Source: Chitinophagaceae bacterium
Lineage (GTDB): Bacteria > Bacteroidota > Bacteroidia > Chitinophagales > Chitinophagaceae
Assembly: GCA_019638595.1 (NCBI GenBank)
Contig: JAHBTJ010000027.1
Span: 1-64,000 of the forward strand
Direction: 5' to 3'
DNA length: 64,000 nt
How positions within the stretch are numbered: the stretch's first letter is position 1; every line of letters starts with the position of its first letter. The notes beneath the pieces are model-generated. The model was not told the DNA's origin. It saw nothing but the letters and a program-made list of their open reading frames with translations, and searched no databases. The position numbers and the translations under genes are program-made. Below, piece by piece: positions 30,757 to 39,907 of the stretch.

Positions 30757-32301
30757 TTATTGTTCGGGCTTCTCCTCTCCTCCTTCGCGTTTTTCCGGCC
30801 GCATTTGAGGAAAGAAAAGCACATCCTGTATAGAGGACTGGTTGGTAAGCAGCATGCACAGCCTGTCAATACCAATGCCAATGCCCGATGTGGGTGGCAT
30901 GCCGTATTCCAGCGCACGTAAAAAATCATAGTCAATGAACATGGCTTCGTCATCGCCCCGCTCCATCAGCTTTACCTGCTCTTCAAATCGTTCGCGTTGG
31001 TCAACCGGATCGTTCAGCTCACTGTACGCGTTGGCTATTTCCTTACCATTGATCATTAGCTCAAAGCGCTCAACCAGTCCGGGTTTGCTACGGTGCTTTT
31101 TGGTGAGCGGGCTCATTTCAACCGGGTAATCTATAATAAATGTTGGTTGTATATAATGATGCTCGCACTTGTTTCCGAATATTTCGTCAATCAGCTTGCC
31201 GCGCCCCATACTGGGTGTGGTTTCAATGTGCAGCTTCCTGCATACATCCCTCAGCGCGTCTTCATCCATCTCCGAAATATCGAATCCTGTATGTTCTTTA
31301 ACGGCTTCGTAAATCGAAACGCGTTTAAAAGGTGTTTTAAAGCTGATGGTTTTATCTCCTACAGGCACATCGGTAGTGTTATGCATGGCAACAGCCACCT
31401 GCTCCAGTAAATTCTCTGTAGTGTTCATCATCCAGAAATAATCCTGGTATGCCACATAAAATTCCAGTATCGTAAATTCAGGATTGTGCGTACGGTCCAT
31501 TCCCTCGTTGCGGAAGTTACGGCTGAATTCGTATACCCAGTCGAAACCGCCAACGATCAGGCGTTTTAAATACAATTCATTGGCAATGCGCAAATACAGT
31601 GGAATATCCAGCGCATTGTGGTGTGTAATAAAAGGACGTGCGGCAGCGCCACCCGGAATGCTTTGTAAAACCGGCGTATCAACCTCCAGCGCGCCGTGTT
31701 TATTTAAAAACCCGCGGATGGTATTGATCATTACCGTTCGTTTGATAAATGTATTTTTCAACTGCGGGTTAATGATCAGGTCGGCATAACGTTGACGGTA
31801 CCTGAACTCGGGGTCGGTTACAGCATCAAAGCTCTGTCCTTCCGCTTCTTTTACAACCGGTAAGGGTTTTAGTGATTTGGTAAGAATAGTGAATTCTTTT
31901 ACATGAATAGACGTTTCACCGGTTTTGGTAATAAAGCCATATCCCTTAATACCAATGATGTCACCAATATCAACCAGCTTTTTCCATACTGTATTATACA
32001 GGGTTTTATCCTCTTCAGGGCATATATCGTCGCGTTTTACATAGATCTGTATCCTGCCCGAATGATCCTGCAATGCGGCAAAGGAAGCTTTACCCATATC
32101 GCGTATGCTCATGAGCCGCCCGGCCAGGCTGATTTCACTATATGCTTCCTTATTCTCTTCAGAAAAATTTGCTTTGATATCAGCGGCAGTATGGGTAATG
32201 GGGAAGGCCGCTGCTGGGTAGGGGTCAATGCCCAGCTTTTCCAGCTCTGTTCTTTTCTCTCTCCTGATGATTTCCTGCTCCGAAAAATGATGTGTGCTCA
32301 T
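30757..32301 (-). CDS. lysS: Lysyl-tRNA synthetase, class II
   Basis: The 514-residue protein has an OB-fold anticodon-binding N-terminal domain (SLAGRLMSIRDMGKASFAAL) and the class II core: motif 1 ...EVDTPVLQSIPGGAAARPF, motif 2 FRNEGMDRTHNPEFTILE, motif 3 GIGIGIDRLCML. It charges tRNA-Lys with lysine in the cytoplasm. Length and motifs are standard. Confidence 0.96.
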   Translation of the reverse strand: MSTHHFSEQEIIRREKRTELEKLGIDPYPAAAFPITHTAADIKANFSEENKEAYSEISLAGRLMSIRDMGKASFAALQDHSGRIQIYVKRDDICPEEDKTLYNTVWKKLVDIGDIIGIKGYGFITKTGETSIHVKEFTILTKSLKPLPVVKEAEGQSFDAVTDPEFRYRQRYADLIINPQLKNTFIKRTVMINTIRGFLNKHGALEVDTPVLQSIPGGAAARPFITHHNALDIPLYLRIANELYLKRLIVGGFDWVYEFSRNFRNEGMDRTHNPEFTILEFYVAYQDYFWMMNTTENLLEQVAVAMHNTTDVPVGDKTISFKTPFKRVSIYEAVKEHTGFDISEMDEDALRDVCRKLHIETTPSMGRGKLIDEIFGNKCEHHYIQPTFIIDYPVEMSPLTKKHRSKPGLVERFELMINGKEIANAYSELNDPVDQRERFEEQVKLMERGDDEAMFIDYDFLRALEYGMPPTSGIGIGIDRLCMLLTNQSSIQDVLFFPQMRPEKREGGEEKPEQ

Positions 32302-32381
32302 TGCTTCACCGTTTAAAAAAGTGGAGCAAAGGTACTGGTTAGCATTTAGCCTGCAAAGCGTAACATTGTTGCAAACAGTCT

Positions 32382-35069
32382 TTATTCTTCGCCCTCCTGC
32401 CCCTGCCCTTCTTCTGCGGTAGCGGCTTCGGAAGCGAGGTCGGTTTTTCCATTATTGCTATGATGCAATTCATTTATCAATTCCGCTACCAGCGATGTCC
32501 AGCCTGTTTGATGGCTGGCGCCAAGTCCCCGGCCGTTATCGCCATGAAAATATTCGTAAAAGAGAACCAGGTGTTCGTTACCCGGCTGTTTGTAAAACCA
32601 GTTGTAATCTCCAAACAGTCTGCGGTTCCCGTTTTCATCTTTTTTGAACAGGCTTATTACACGCTCTGTAAGCCCGTCTGCTATTTTAGCCAGGGTTAAA
32701 AACTTACCCGATTTTGCGGGATACTCCACCTGCAGGGAGTTTCCGTAGAACGACCCGTATTTACGTATGGATTGAATAATAAGATAATTTATGGGTATCC
32801 ACACAGGCCCCCGCCAGTTGGAGTTGCCTCCAAACAGGTCGGATGTTGAATCGCCCGGATCATATTGTGCATCGTACGAAATTCCGTTAATTGTTACGGA
32901 ATAGGGATGCTTTTCATGATGTTTTGACAGGGCTCTTATTCCGCCTTCGGATAAAAACTCGTCTTCATTCAAAAGCCGTTCCAGCAGGTATACCAGCCGT
33001 TCTTTAGGCAATAAAGATAAAAGGATGGATTCTCCATTGCTCTTTTCCTCGTTAGGCCAAAACAGCTTATTGCGCTTGCGGTAATTTTCGAACCAGGTAA
33101 TGCGTTTTTTAAAATCGCTTAGTTTGTCGAGTGTCTTTTTGTCGATGGCCGATACCGCGAACAGGGTGGTAAGCCCTACTATGGATTGTATACGAAGCTG
33201 CAGCGGTGTAGACCCGGCAATGGAAAGCGTATCATAAAAAAACTTATCTTCTTCATTCCATAAGCCATGTTCATTCAGGGCTTCGGCTATCAGCACAAAC
33301 TGTTCAAAAAACTTGGTAGCGGTATCTTCAAACGCAATGTCGTGCACCGCAATTTCCAGGGCCATTTCCAGCATATTCAAAGCATACATAGCCATCCAGC
33401 TTGTGCCGTCCGCCTGCTCCAGTTGCATATCGTTTCCAAGAGGAGTACTGCGGTTAAAAACGCCAATATTATCCAGCCCTAAAAAGCCCCCTTCAAACAA
33501 ATTGTTACCGCTTACGTCTTTCCGGTTCAGCCACCAGGTGAAATTGATAAGCAGCTTTTGAAAAACTTTTTTCAGGAAAACAATATCGCCCTTTCCCGCT
33601 TTCCTCTTTTCAATGTAATACACCTGCAGCGCCGCCCAGCCCTGTACGGGCGGGTTTACATCGCTGAAGTTCCATTCATACGCGGGCAGTTGCCCGTCGG
33701 GCTTCATATACCATTCGCGCATAATAAGCAACAACTGGTGCTTGGCGAAGCAGGGATCTACAACTGCCATCGAAATGCAATGGAACGCAAGGTCCCATGC
33801 GGCATACCAGGGATACTCCCATTTGTCGGGCATCGCGATAATATCCTGGTTTTTCAGGTGCTTCCAGTCGTGGTTACGCCCTCCCAGCCTGTTAGCGCTC
33901 GGCGGATTTTCCCCATCCCCGGTATTGATCCATCTTTCCACGTCAAAATGATAGTATTGTTTGCTCCATAAAAGTCCCGCCAATGCCTGACGTTGTATCC
34001 GCGCCATATCGGCATTCATCCCTGCAGGTAGTATGGCAGCGTAAAAGTCGTTGGCTTCTTCCTTGCGCGACAGGAACACCTTTTCAAACCCTGCGATAAA
34101 AGCATTGTCTACCCATTTATTGCTCAACCGGCAGTAAATGGTTTTAGTGGCGCCGGCGGCTACCTTTAGCTTGTATACCGGTGAGAACTTGGTACCTTTT
34201 TTATTTTGCCGCAATTCCGCAATATGCTTTCCTTCTATAATGGCATCGTGAAATGCGTCTTTCACAAAAGCCGAGGGATTGGGCTCTCCTGAAATTTTTT
34301 CCGTATTGGTTTCATTTTCAGTTAAAAAACAGTCGTCGGGTTTTTGAAAATATAGGTAATAATTACCCAGCCGGTGATGGCTGGCCTTTACGGCTGTTTT
34401 ATTCAGGTAAGTGATTTCGGGCTTCTGATCCGTGCCAATATAGCTCCACCGGTTGTAAAACCACAATGTAGGCAAAACGGTTATAGAGGCGGCTTTTTCG
34501 GCCCGGTTGGTTACATCAATTTTAATAAGAATATCCTGCGGGCTTTTTTTGGCATAAGTTACCAGCACATCAAAGTATTCATTGTTATCAAACACCCCGG
34601 TATCCAATATTTCGTATTCCGGGTCGAGCTTTGAGCGTTCCCTGTTTTTCTGCAGCAGGTCTTCGTATGGAAAAGCCTGTTGGGGATATTTGTACAGGTA
34701 CTCCATGTAATAGTGCGTAGGAACGTTGTCAAGGTGATGGTAAAGCTCCTTTACATCTTCTCCATGGTTGCCTTCGCCATTACCTAATCCAAACAGCCGC
34801 TCTTTCAGTATTTTGTCTTTGCCGTTCCACAATGCAATGGCAAAGCAAAGGTTTCCGAAAAAATCGCATATACCGGCCAATCCATCTTCGCCCCAGCGGT
34901 AAGCGCGGCTATGCGCATGCTTAAAAGGAAAATAATTCCAGGCATCCCCGTAAGCACTGTAATCCTCCCTCACGGTGCCCCATTGCCGTTCACTTAAATA
35001 CGGCCCCCATTGCTCCAGTGGTATTTTTCTCAATGCGTTAACTGAAAGTCGCTGATGTTCTGCTGTCAT
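32382..35069 (-). CDS. MGH1-type glucosidase (GH63-like)
   Basis: The large protein (about 895 residues from MTAEHQRL) matches the GH63/MGH1 glucosidases: WGPYLSERQWGTVREDYS near the start, the (alpha/alpha)6 barrel motifs WDLAFHCISMAVVDP, PAYEWNFSDVNPPVQGWA, LDNIGVFNRST, ADGTSWMAMYAL, and NSNWRGPVWIPINYLI plus TGWTSLVAELI near the end. No signal peptide is present, so it is probably cytoplasmic and acts on storage or imported oligosaccharides. An upstream start would add 27 residues without similarity. Confidence 0.88.
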   Translation of the reverse strand: MTAEHQRLSVNALRKIPLEQWGPYLSERQWGTVREDYSAYGDAWNYFPFKHAHSRAYRWGEDGLAGICDFFGNLCFAIALWNGKDKILKERLFGLGNGEGNHGEDVKELYHHLDNVPTHYYMEYLYKYPQQAFPYEDLLQKNRERSKLDPEYEILDTGVFDNNEYFDVLVTYAKKSPQDILIKIDVTNRAEKAASITVLPTLWFYNRWSYIGTDQKPEITYLNKTAVKASHHRLGNYYLYFQKPDDCFLTENETNTEKISGEPNPSAFVKDAFHDAIIEGKHIAELRQNKKGTKFSPVYKLKVAAGATKTIYCRLSNKWVDNAFIAGFEKVFLSRKEEANDFYAAILPAGMNADMARIQRQALAGLLWSKQYYHFDVERWINTGDGENPPSANRLGGRNHDWKHLKNQDIIAMPDKWEYPWYAAWDLAFHCISMAVVDPCFAKHQLLLIMREWYMKPDGQLPAYEWNFSDVNPPVQGWAALQVYYIEKRKAGKGDIVFLKKVFQKLLINFTWWLNRKDVSGNNLFEGGFLGLDNIGVFNRSTPLGNDMQLEQADGTSWMAMYALNMLEMALEIAVHDIAFEDTATKFFEQFVLIAEALNEHGLWNEEDKFFYDTLSIAGSTPLQLRIQSIVGLTTLFAVSAIDKKTLDKLSDFKKRITWFENYRKRNKLFWPNEEKSNGESILLSLLPKERLVYLLERLLNEDEFLSEGGIRALSKHHEKHPYSVTINGISYDAQYDPGDSTSDLFGGNSNWRGPVWIPINYLIIQSIRKYGSFYGNSLQVEYPAKSGKFLTLAKIADGLTERVISLFKKDENGNRRLFGDYNWFYKQPGNEHLVLFYEYFHGDNGRGLGASHQTGWTSLVAELINELHHSNNGKTDLASEAATAEEGQGQEGEE

Positions 35070-35430
35070 GTCCGGTATTTGAAGGGATGCCTGTATATCT
35101 TCGCGCACAATAACATAACACACGGATGCATCTCCGGGTAAACTAATCAATTACAGGCAAACAAACATTAAATAAACACGTTGTGAAACGTATTAATAAA
35201 TAATGAAAGCGCAAAATTAAGATTATACTGCTAAAGGAAATAATGAGATCCTGCAGCACAGGGAGTAAAAGATCTGTTAGGTTTGCCGGGCAACATTGCA
35301 GCGCTGCAAACGTACAGGTTTTGCATTCATCTTTCGAAAAGGCCGTTTAAACAAATTGCAAATAAGTTAATAATTTATCTCACTTTTGATGGTTTAGTTG
35401 TACTGGCATAATTGCATTCAAAATTTTGTA

Positions 35431-36153
35431 ATGGTAACGCTTTGTTTTGATTTTGGTAACACCCGGCTTAAGTATGCTGTATTCAGCCACCGGGAAATAT
35501 TATATGAAAAAGTACTGAACGAAGCCACCCCGGAAGCTATAGAACAGTTATTACAATCTGTTAAGCCAGATAAAAGCATTCTTTCTTCAGTAATAGAGCA
35601 CGACCCCCGGATAGAAGAAACATTAGCAGTGCATTCCAAATTTCACCTGCTGAACAATACCACCCGTTTGCCATTTACCGCTTCCGTTTCAAAACCGGAA
35701 ACGATCGGAGCAGACCGTTTGGCTATTTCTGCTGCTGCTGTTGAATTCTTCCCGGGCAAACACAACCTGGTAGTAGGGCTTGGCACCTGTATTACATACA
35801 ATTTCATTAATAAGCAAAACCAGTTTTTGGGCGGGGGTATTTCGCCGGGCATGGAAATGCGCCTGAAGTCGCTGCGCGATTATACCGCAAAGCTTCCTTT
35901 GGTAAGGGCCGACTGGAACTTTCCTTTGGTTGGATATGATACCAGAACCAACATAACCAGCGGCGTTATACTGGGTATGGCAAAAGAAATTGATGGTATA
36001 ATTGACGCATATTCAGAAAGATACAGCAACTTTAACGTGCTTTTAACCGGGGGTGATTCACCCTATTTTGCCCAACTGCTGAAAAATAAGATATTTGCAG
36101 ACCCTCAATTAATCTATAAAGGCTTGTATGCGATCAGTGAGTATAATAACTAA
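35431..36153 (+). CDS. coaX: Type III pantothenate kinase
   Basis: CoaX hallmarks are present: DFGNTRLKYAVF (phosphate loop), TIGADRLAISAA and LVVGLGTCITYNFI, GGGISPGMEMRLKSL, and a late LTGGDSPYF. It phosphorylates pantothenate, the first step of CoA synthesis. The ATG at 35431 gives 240 residues, a normal length; the extended reading frame starts at an unlikely TTG. Its end overlaps the next gene by 26 bp. Confidence 0.95.
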   Translation: MVTLCFDFGNTRLKYAVFSHREILYEKVLNEATPEAIEQLLQSVKPDKSILSSVIEHDPRIEETLAVHSKFHLLNNTTRLPFTASVSKPETIGADRLAISAAAVEFFPGKHNLVVGLGTCITYNFINKQNQFLGGGISPGMEMRLKSLRDYTAKLPLVRADWNFPLVGYDTRTNITSGVILGMAKEIDGIIDAYSERYSNFNVLLTGGDSPYFAQLLKNKIFADPQLIYKGLYAISEYNN

Positions 36154-37441
36154 CTGCAGGAAAATATTCTTATTCAGTTTGGTTCTTTCAATAAAAATAA
36201 GTTTGGTTTCTGCACAGGAAAATTCCCCTTATTCACGTTACGGGCTGGGAGATGTTGTGCCCAGTCAGAATGTGGTAACCCGTGCAATGGGCGGAGCGTC
36301 AGCGGCCTTTTACGATGCCGTTACCGTAAACTTTGTCAATCCAGCCTCTTATGCCAGGTTAAAGTATACCACTTTTGATGTAGGGATAGATTATACGGGG
36401 CGTACACTTAAAGCTACCGACCCGGTGCGTTCTTTGAATTCCGGCTACCTGATACCCTCTTATATACAGGTGGGGCTGCCACTGATGCGTGCGAAGAACT
36501 GGGGTATGAATTTTGGCATCAGGCCGCTTACCCGCATTAATTATTCACTTCAGCAAATCGGACGCCTGCCGGGTATTGACAGTGTTGCTACCACGTATAA
36601 CGGCGATGGAGGTTCTTACCAGGCATATGTTGGTACGGGAATAGGCAGCAAGAACTTTACCGTAGGTATAAATGCAGGATACACTTTTGGCAGCAAAAAC
36701 TACGTTAGTGAGCGGATTTTATTGAACGACAGTGTATTATACGAAAAAGGGAAATGGGCCGACAGTACACACTTCGGTGGTATTTTTCTTCACGCGGGAG
36801 CGCAATATGCAACCCGTGTAAGTAAATCGGTTACTCTTAAGCTGGGGGCGTTCGCGCAGTTTAAAAACAATTTGAACGCTACAAGAAATATTATCCGCGA
36901 AACCTTTGTGAACTCTGCAACTGCCGGTGAGGTTATAAAGGATAGCGTGTATGCGTCTACCGGTAATAAGGGAAAAATTGTTTCGCCCGGCACATATGGC
37001 TTCGGTATTGGACTTGAAAAGGATCTTGCCTGGGCTATTAATGCAGAATATAGTTTAACACAATGGTCGGACTACAGGTATTATGACGAAAAAGACCAGG
37101 TAAAAGATATCTGGCTGTTGAGGTTAGGCGGGTCTTTTATTCCTAATTATAAAAGCACCGGCTATTGGGGGCAGGTACAATACCGTGCAGGATTTTATAT
37201 AGGGTCTGATTATGTAACGGTAAATAACAATCTCCCTATGTACGCCTTTACTTTTGGAGCAGGTTTTCCCGTGCGTAAATACGGTTACAGTGTATACTCA
37301 GGGCAATATACTACCATTAACACAGCGTTTGAGATCGGGGCCCGCGGCAATAAAAGCAATTCGCTCCGCGAAAGTTTTTACAGGATTTCTATTGGGTTAT
37401 CTTTAAGTGATATATGGTTCCGCAAAATGCAATACAATTAA
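36128..37441 (+). CDS. Outer-membrane beta-barrel protein
   Basis: A signal peptide ends at SLVSAQ, followed by ENSPYSRYGLGDVVPSQ, a start common among Bacteroidota outer-membrane barrels of the FadL/PorV-like type. The rest is a series of short amphipathic strands. It overlaps coaX at its start and the lptC-like gene at its end, which suggests an envelope-biogenesis operon. A specific cargo is not apparent. Confidence 0.78.
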   Translation: MRSVSIITNCRKIFLFSLVLSIKISLVSAQENSPYSRYGLGDVVPSQNVVTRAMGGASAAFYDAVTVNFVNPASYARLKYTTFDVGIDYTGRTLKATDPVRSLNSGYLIPSYIQVGLPLMRAKNWGMNFGIRPLTRINYSLQQIGRLPGIDSVATTYNGDGGSYQAYVGTGIGSKNFTVGINAGYTFGSKNYVSERILLNDSVLYEKGKWADSTHFGGIFLHAGAQYATRVSKSVTLKLGAFAQFKNNLNATRNIIRETFVNSATAGEVIKDSVYASTGNKGKIVSPGTYGFGIGLEKDLAWAINAEYSLTQWSDYRYYDEKDQVKDIWLLRLGGSFIPNYKSTGYWGQVQYRAGFYIGSDYVTVNNNLPMYAFTFGAGFPVRKYGYSVYSGQYTTINTAFEIGARGNKSNSLRESFYRISIGLSLSDIWFRKMQYN

Positions 37442-38103
37442 AGCCTGGTAAAAGCCTGCCCGGAATTGTTTATTCAGCAATTGCATTTTTTGCTATTCTT
37501 TCTTTATTAAGCGCGTGTGAAAACAGCGAGGAAGAAATACGCGAACGTACCCGTAGAAGAATGGGAGTAGACGAAGCCAGGAATGTGGAAACTTACTTTA
37601 GCCAGGCAGGAAAGGTAAAAGCAAAACTGACCTCTGTGCTGATGCTTCGCTACCAGGATAGCAGGGATACTCCACGCGTGGAGTTCCCCGAAAAGCTGCA
37701 CGTTGATTTTTATAATGATTCGTTAGAAGTGGAAAGTGTGCTTGATGCCCTGTATGGCAGGTATATAGAAGGACAAAACAAAATGTACCTGCGCGATAGT
37801 GTGGTAGTTGTTCAGCAGTTTAACCAGGATACGCTCCGGTGCGAAGAGCTGTGGTGGGACCAGAACAAGGGGAAATTCTACAGCGATAAGCCGATCAGGA
37901 TCACCAAGAAAGACGGAACAGTAATGCCCGGGAAAGGGCTGGTGGCTTCGCAGGATTTCAAGAATATTGAAATCCTTAATCCTGAAGACGGGTTGATGTA
38001 TTTAGATGAAGCCGGGTTTCCCGGCTCAACAGTTGCTCCCGACAGCAGCGCAGGCGCTCAACCGGATTCGTTGAAAACGCCATCACCTCCCGATAAGCCT
38101 TAG
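37414..38103 (+). CDS. lptC: LPS export protein LptC-like lipoprotein
   Basis: The protein has a hydrophobic segment ending in LLSACENS (lipobox-like), then the LptC beta-jellyroll pattern: RVEFPEKLHVDFYNDSLEVES, YLRDSVVVVQQFNQDTL, and the signature ELWWDQNKGKFYSDKPIRI...GKGLVASQDFK. LptC links the LptBFG transporter to the LptA bridge. A Pro/Ser-rich tail ends the protein. It overlaps the barrel gene by 28 bp and the convergent cvpA-like gene by 4 bp. Confidence 0.87.
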   Translation: MVPQNAIQLKPGKSLPGIVYSAIAFFAILSLLSACENSEEEIRERTRRRMGVDEARNVETYFSQAGKVKAKLTSVLMLRYQDSRDTPRVEFPEKLHVDFYNDSLEVESVLDALYGRYIEGQNKMYLRDSVVVVQQFNQDTLRCEELWWDQNKGKFYSDKPIRITKKDGTVMPGKGLVASQDFKNIEILNPEDGLMYLDEAGFPGSTVAPDSSAGAQPDSLKTPSPPDKP

Positions 38104-38642
38104 GATAATTTCTTCCCGGCGTTCTCAAAAAAATCTTCCAGTTGGTGAAAGGTTTCTTTTAGGGCAGGGATCAATGCGCCGATACCCTCAATAATTGCCG
38201 GAGCCAATCCTGCCGTGATAGCATATAGCTTACTGGCAGCAAGCGTTTCCTTATTTATCAAACCCATTTTATCCGCATAAAACAAAAGAACACTGAAAAT
38301 AAGCGTATACATGCCTGCATATAGCAATGCGCCTCCCAGCTTGTTCACCCAGCCTAATAAGGCCAGCTTAAGGATCCCCTCCAGCGCTTTACCGGCCCAT
38401 TGTACCAGCAAAACAACCAGTACAAATACAAGCAGGAACGAAAGCAGGGGCAGCCATGTAGCATTTATGCTGGTATGATCCTGCAAATAAACAGCTACAA
38501 CAGCCGAAAGCTTTAATGCTGCGGCCAAACCGATAAACCAGCCCACAAACGAAAACAACGCCAGCACAATGCCACGCATAACACCTTTTATTACAGCAAT
38601 TATCATTACCAGTAAAAACAGCAGGTCTATCCACATGGGCAA
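38100..38642 (-). CDS. CvpA-family membrane protein
   Basis: The 180-residue protein has four hydrophobic segments and the CvpA start (MPMWIDLLFLLVMIIAVIKGVMRG), with LGWVNKLGGALLYAG in the third helix. CvpA proteins are needed for envelope stress resistance or colicin V release in other bacteria. Their biochemical role is unclear. It is in tandem with the YqeY-like gene, 10 bp apart. Confidence 0.88.
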   Translation of the reverse strand: MPMWIDLLFLLVMIIAVIKGVMRGIVLALFSFVGWFIGLAAALKLSAVVAVYLQDHTSINATWLPLLSFLLVFVLVVLLVQWAGKALEGILKLALLGWVNKLGGALLYAGMYTLIFSVLLFYADKMGLINKETLAASKLYAITAGLAPAIIEGIGALIPALKETFHQLEDFFENAGKKLS

Positions 38643-38652
38643 TTATTTAGCC

Positions 38653-39105
38653 TTAGGCCGATAATAAAGATTTCACCACGGCGCTGATGGCTTTACCATC
38701 TGCCTGTCCGGCCAGTTGCCTGGTAGCGGCGGCCATTACTTTACCCATATCCGCTACGGTAGCGGCGCCGGTTTCTTTAATAATGCCCGCTACTATCTCT
38801 TTCAGTTCAGCTTCTCCCAGTTGTTTGGGCAAATAGCTTTCAATCACGGTGATCTCTTCCTGCTCTTTTTGTGCCAGATCTTCCCGGTTTTGCTTCTTAT
38901 AAATATCAAGCGAATCCCTGCGCGATTTAACCAGCTTTTGCAACAGCTTTACTTCATCCGCTTCCGCCAGCGCTCCGCCGGCGCCTTCGCTGGTTTTAGC
39001 GAGAATGATGGCCGCTTTTATTGCCCGGAGGCCACGCAGGGTTACCTGGTCTTTTGCAAGCATGGCGGTTTTAATTGCATCGTTAATGGTTTGTTCCAGT
39101 GCCAT
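38653..39105 (-). CDS. GatB/YqeY domain protein
   Basis: The 150-residue stand-alone YqeY protein contains LRGLRAIKAAIILAKT, the central LQKLVKSRRDSLDIYKKQNR and IIKETGAATVADMGKVM, then AISAVVKSLL. The domain resembles the tRNA-binding tail of GatB. It lacks the GatB catalytic part, so it is not an amidotransferase itself. Its cellular role is unknown. Confidence 0.93.
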   Translation of the reverse strand: MALEQTINDAIKTAMLAKDQVTLRGLRAIKAAIILAKTSEGAGGALAEADEVKLLQKLVKSRRDSLDIYKKQNREDLAQKEQEEITVIESYLPKQLGEAELKEIVAGIIKETGAATVADMGKVMAAATRQLAGQADGKAISAVVKSLLSA

Positions 39106-39133
39106 AATATTGAAGTTTTACAGGTTATATCAA

Positions 39134-39472
39134 TTAACTTTTTTGCAGCAACGCTCTTGATTTTTTATAAAATTCATCCGCAAACTTTTTTATATCCTCC
39201 ACCAGTTCGGTTTGCTTGGTAGCTCTGTTATAGGTATTAGCCATTGTCATGAGTGTTTGATAAAAAAAATCACCCATTTCATCTACCATCATCTCTTTCG
39301 TCCAGAGCTCTATATGCATGGCAGATTTTTCCTGCCCGTCCCATAAGGCCAGCATCATGGCTTTCGCTTTCTCCTGATCTGCCGCGGTACTGCTGCTTGC
39401 GTTCCAGGAAATTTCCTGCACCATTTTGTTGGGGTCCAGTGTTACATTGATCGTTATCGTTGATTTTTGCAT
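39134..39472 (-). CDS. gldC: Gliding motility protein GldC
   Basis: From MQKSTITINV, the 112-residue protein matches GldC: NVTLDPNKMVQEISW, then AKAMMLALWDGQEKSAMHIELWTKEM, VDEMGDFFYQTL and ANTYNRAT. GldC is a small soluble protein needed for efficient gliding in Flavobacterium and is conserved across Bacteroidota. The longer reading frame upstream has no family match and starts within an intergenic region. Confidence 0.9.
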   Translation of the reverse strand: MQKSTITINVTLDPNKMVQEISWNASSSTAADQEKAKAMMLALWDGQEKSAMHIELWTKEMMVDEMGDFFYQTLMTMANTYNRATKQTELVEDIKKFADEFYKKSRALLQKS

Positions 39473-39907
39473 ACCTGAATAAATAATAATTGGCGCAAAG
39501 GTAAGAAGCTGATACATACAACCGCAGGGCCGGGGCAAACGCGTCTAAATTCTTACAGAACGGCTTGCGCTGTATGTATACGGGCACAAAAGGCTCCGAA
39601 CCCTTTACAAAATGCTGTTGAACATATCGGATTTTTGTGCCATCGGCACAACCCTTCTGTAGAAAAAAAGGATAATTTTCAATTATGCGCCATCGGCGCT
39701 ACCCTTTGGAAATATGAGCAATAAAAAACCCCGAATGGGGTTCAACAAAAGCCTCGACATTTTTTATCCCTAACAAAGTTTGGGGCTATTCAAATTGAAC
39801 CCTATTCGGGGTTGCTGTTCCTTAAGTTGACGCTCATACCTCCTGGGGCAAATAAGTTGAAAATGACAGTGGATAGTATAGTCCCGCCTCTTTGCATCAG
39901 CAAACCG
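39473..39907. repeat. Intergenic repeat cluster
   Basis: No gene. Two copies of a hairpin-plus-tail unit occur: TGTGCC-ATC-GGCACA-ACCCTT at 39636-39655 and GCGCC-ATC-GGCGC-TACCCTT at 39687-39706. Further on, a 19-bp inverted repeat (AACCCCGAAT... at 39727-39745 and its complement at 39795-39813) encloses 49 bp, forming a small MITE-like or REP-like unit. Confidence 0.6.
39721..39742 (-). terminator. Terminator after the glycosyltransferase gene
   Basis: On the minus strand, AACCCC-ATTC-GGGGTT is followed by a T-tract, 165 bp past the stop of the minus-strand glycosyltransferase gene. It is also part of the inverted-repeat unit. Confidence 0.6.
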
